In this document: in pieces, positions 22,814-22,916 of the stretch
Layout: each line of letters opens with the position of its first letter
How positions within the stretch are numbered: the stretch's first letter is position 1
NCBI GenBank assembly: GCA_002322865.1
Contig: DCOH01000065.1
Location: 8,428 to 31,343, forward strand
DNA: 22,916 bases
Reading direction: 5' to 3'
Origin: Sphingobacterium sp. UBA1575
GTDB lineage: Bacteria > Bacteroidota > Bacteroidia > Sphingobacteriales > Sphingobacteriaceae
Notes under the pieces: model-generated
Databases searched by the model: none
What the model was told of the DNA's origin: nothing
What the model saw: only the letters and a program-made list of their open reading frames with translations
Made by a program: the position numbers and the translations under genes

Positions 22814-22916
22814 TTTTTGGGCGTCATTGCGAGCACCCCGTCATTGCGAGCCTCTATGTCATTGTGAGCACCCCGTCATTGCGAGGAGGCTTTTTGGGCG
22901 TCATTGCGAGGAGGCA
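22814..22916. repeat. Array of GTCATTGCGAG repeats, continuing past the window
   Basis: Five direct copies of GTCATTGCGAG (one with T for C) start at 22823, 22840, 22858, 22875 and 22900, a period of 17-18 then 25 bases. A 20-base segment, 22814-22833, recurs exactly at 22891-22910. The units are separated by CACCCC, CCTCTAT, or GAGGCTTTTTGGGC. The unit matches a dispersed intergenic repeat common in Bacteroidota genomes. No gene is seen here. Confidence 0.85.

Noticed and set aside
22814..22916. GTCATTGCGAG units as a CRISPR array
   Set aside because: Units are only 11 bases with 6-14 base separators that are themselves partly repeated; no CRISPR-length repeat or unique spacers.

Overview
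The window is a stretch of ordinary chromosome from a member of the Bacteroidota, most likely Sphingobacteriaceae (Sphingobacterium/Pedobacter-like). The signs are families largely confined to that phylum (DUF4834, DUF2027, a long OstA/LptA-like protein, a fused HemC-HemD), Bacteroidota-type -7 promoter boxes (TAnnTTTG) in front of most transcription units, and almost no Shine-Dalgarno sequences. I see no phage, insertion sequence, CRISPR array, rRNA or tRNA. Genus-level assignment is inference.

Layout. Position 1-1977 (-) is the N-terminal 659 codons of glutamate synthase large subunit (gltB), running off the left edge. Divergent from it are a dipeptide epimerase and an overlapping 42-residue membrane peptide (2188-3410), then a deoxyhypusine-synthase-like gene and an unrecognised protein with a strong hairpin inside its coding sequence (3478-4983). 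Convergent to these is an 800-residue OstA/LptA-like envelope protein (4973-7363, -). The next block on + holds tilS, a PH-like membrane protein, a DUF4834 protein, recF with an overlapping DUF721/DciA-like gene, an EamA transporter coupled to a Crp/Fnr-type regulator, and an SRPBCC protein (7460-13202).

The right half is mostly on -. It holds a YciO-type threonylcarbamoyl-AMP synthase, asnS with its own promoter and terminator, and a heme cluster transcribed hemA, hemCD, hemB (19295 down to 15368). This cluster covers the steps from glutamyl-tRNA to uroporphyrinogen III except GSA aminotransferase (hemL), which is not in the window. A small four-helix membrane protein (+) diverges from hemA across a 244-bp gap containing a Crp/Fnr-like dyad. 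The last unit runs rbfA, aat, a class V aminotransferase-fold protein and a DUF2027 protein that appears to have lost its C-terminal Smr domain. The right edge enters an array of GTCATTGCGAG repeats.

Most genes are housekeeping and well understood. The points most worth a second look are the perfect 14-bp inverted repeat inside the gene at 4492-4983, the operator-like dyad between hemA and its neighbour, four genes whose promoter box lies only 4-7 nt before the start codon (probable leaderless mRNAs), a hairpin predicted at the extreme 5' end of rbfA mRNA, the shortened DUF2027 gene next to repeat-like sequence, and the repeat array. I found no convincing evidence of a wholly new system.
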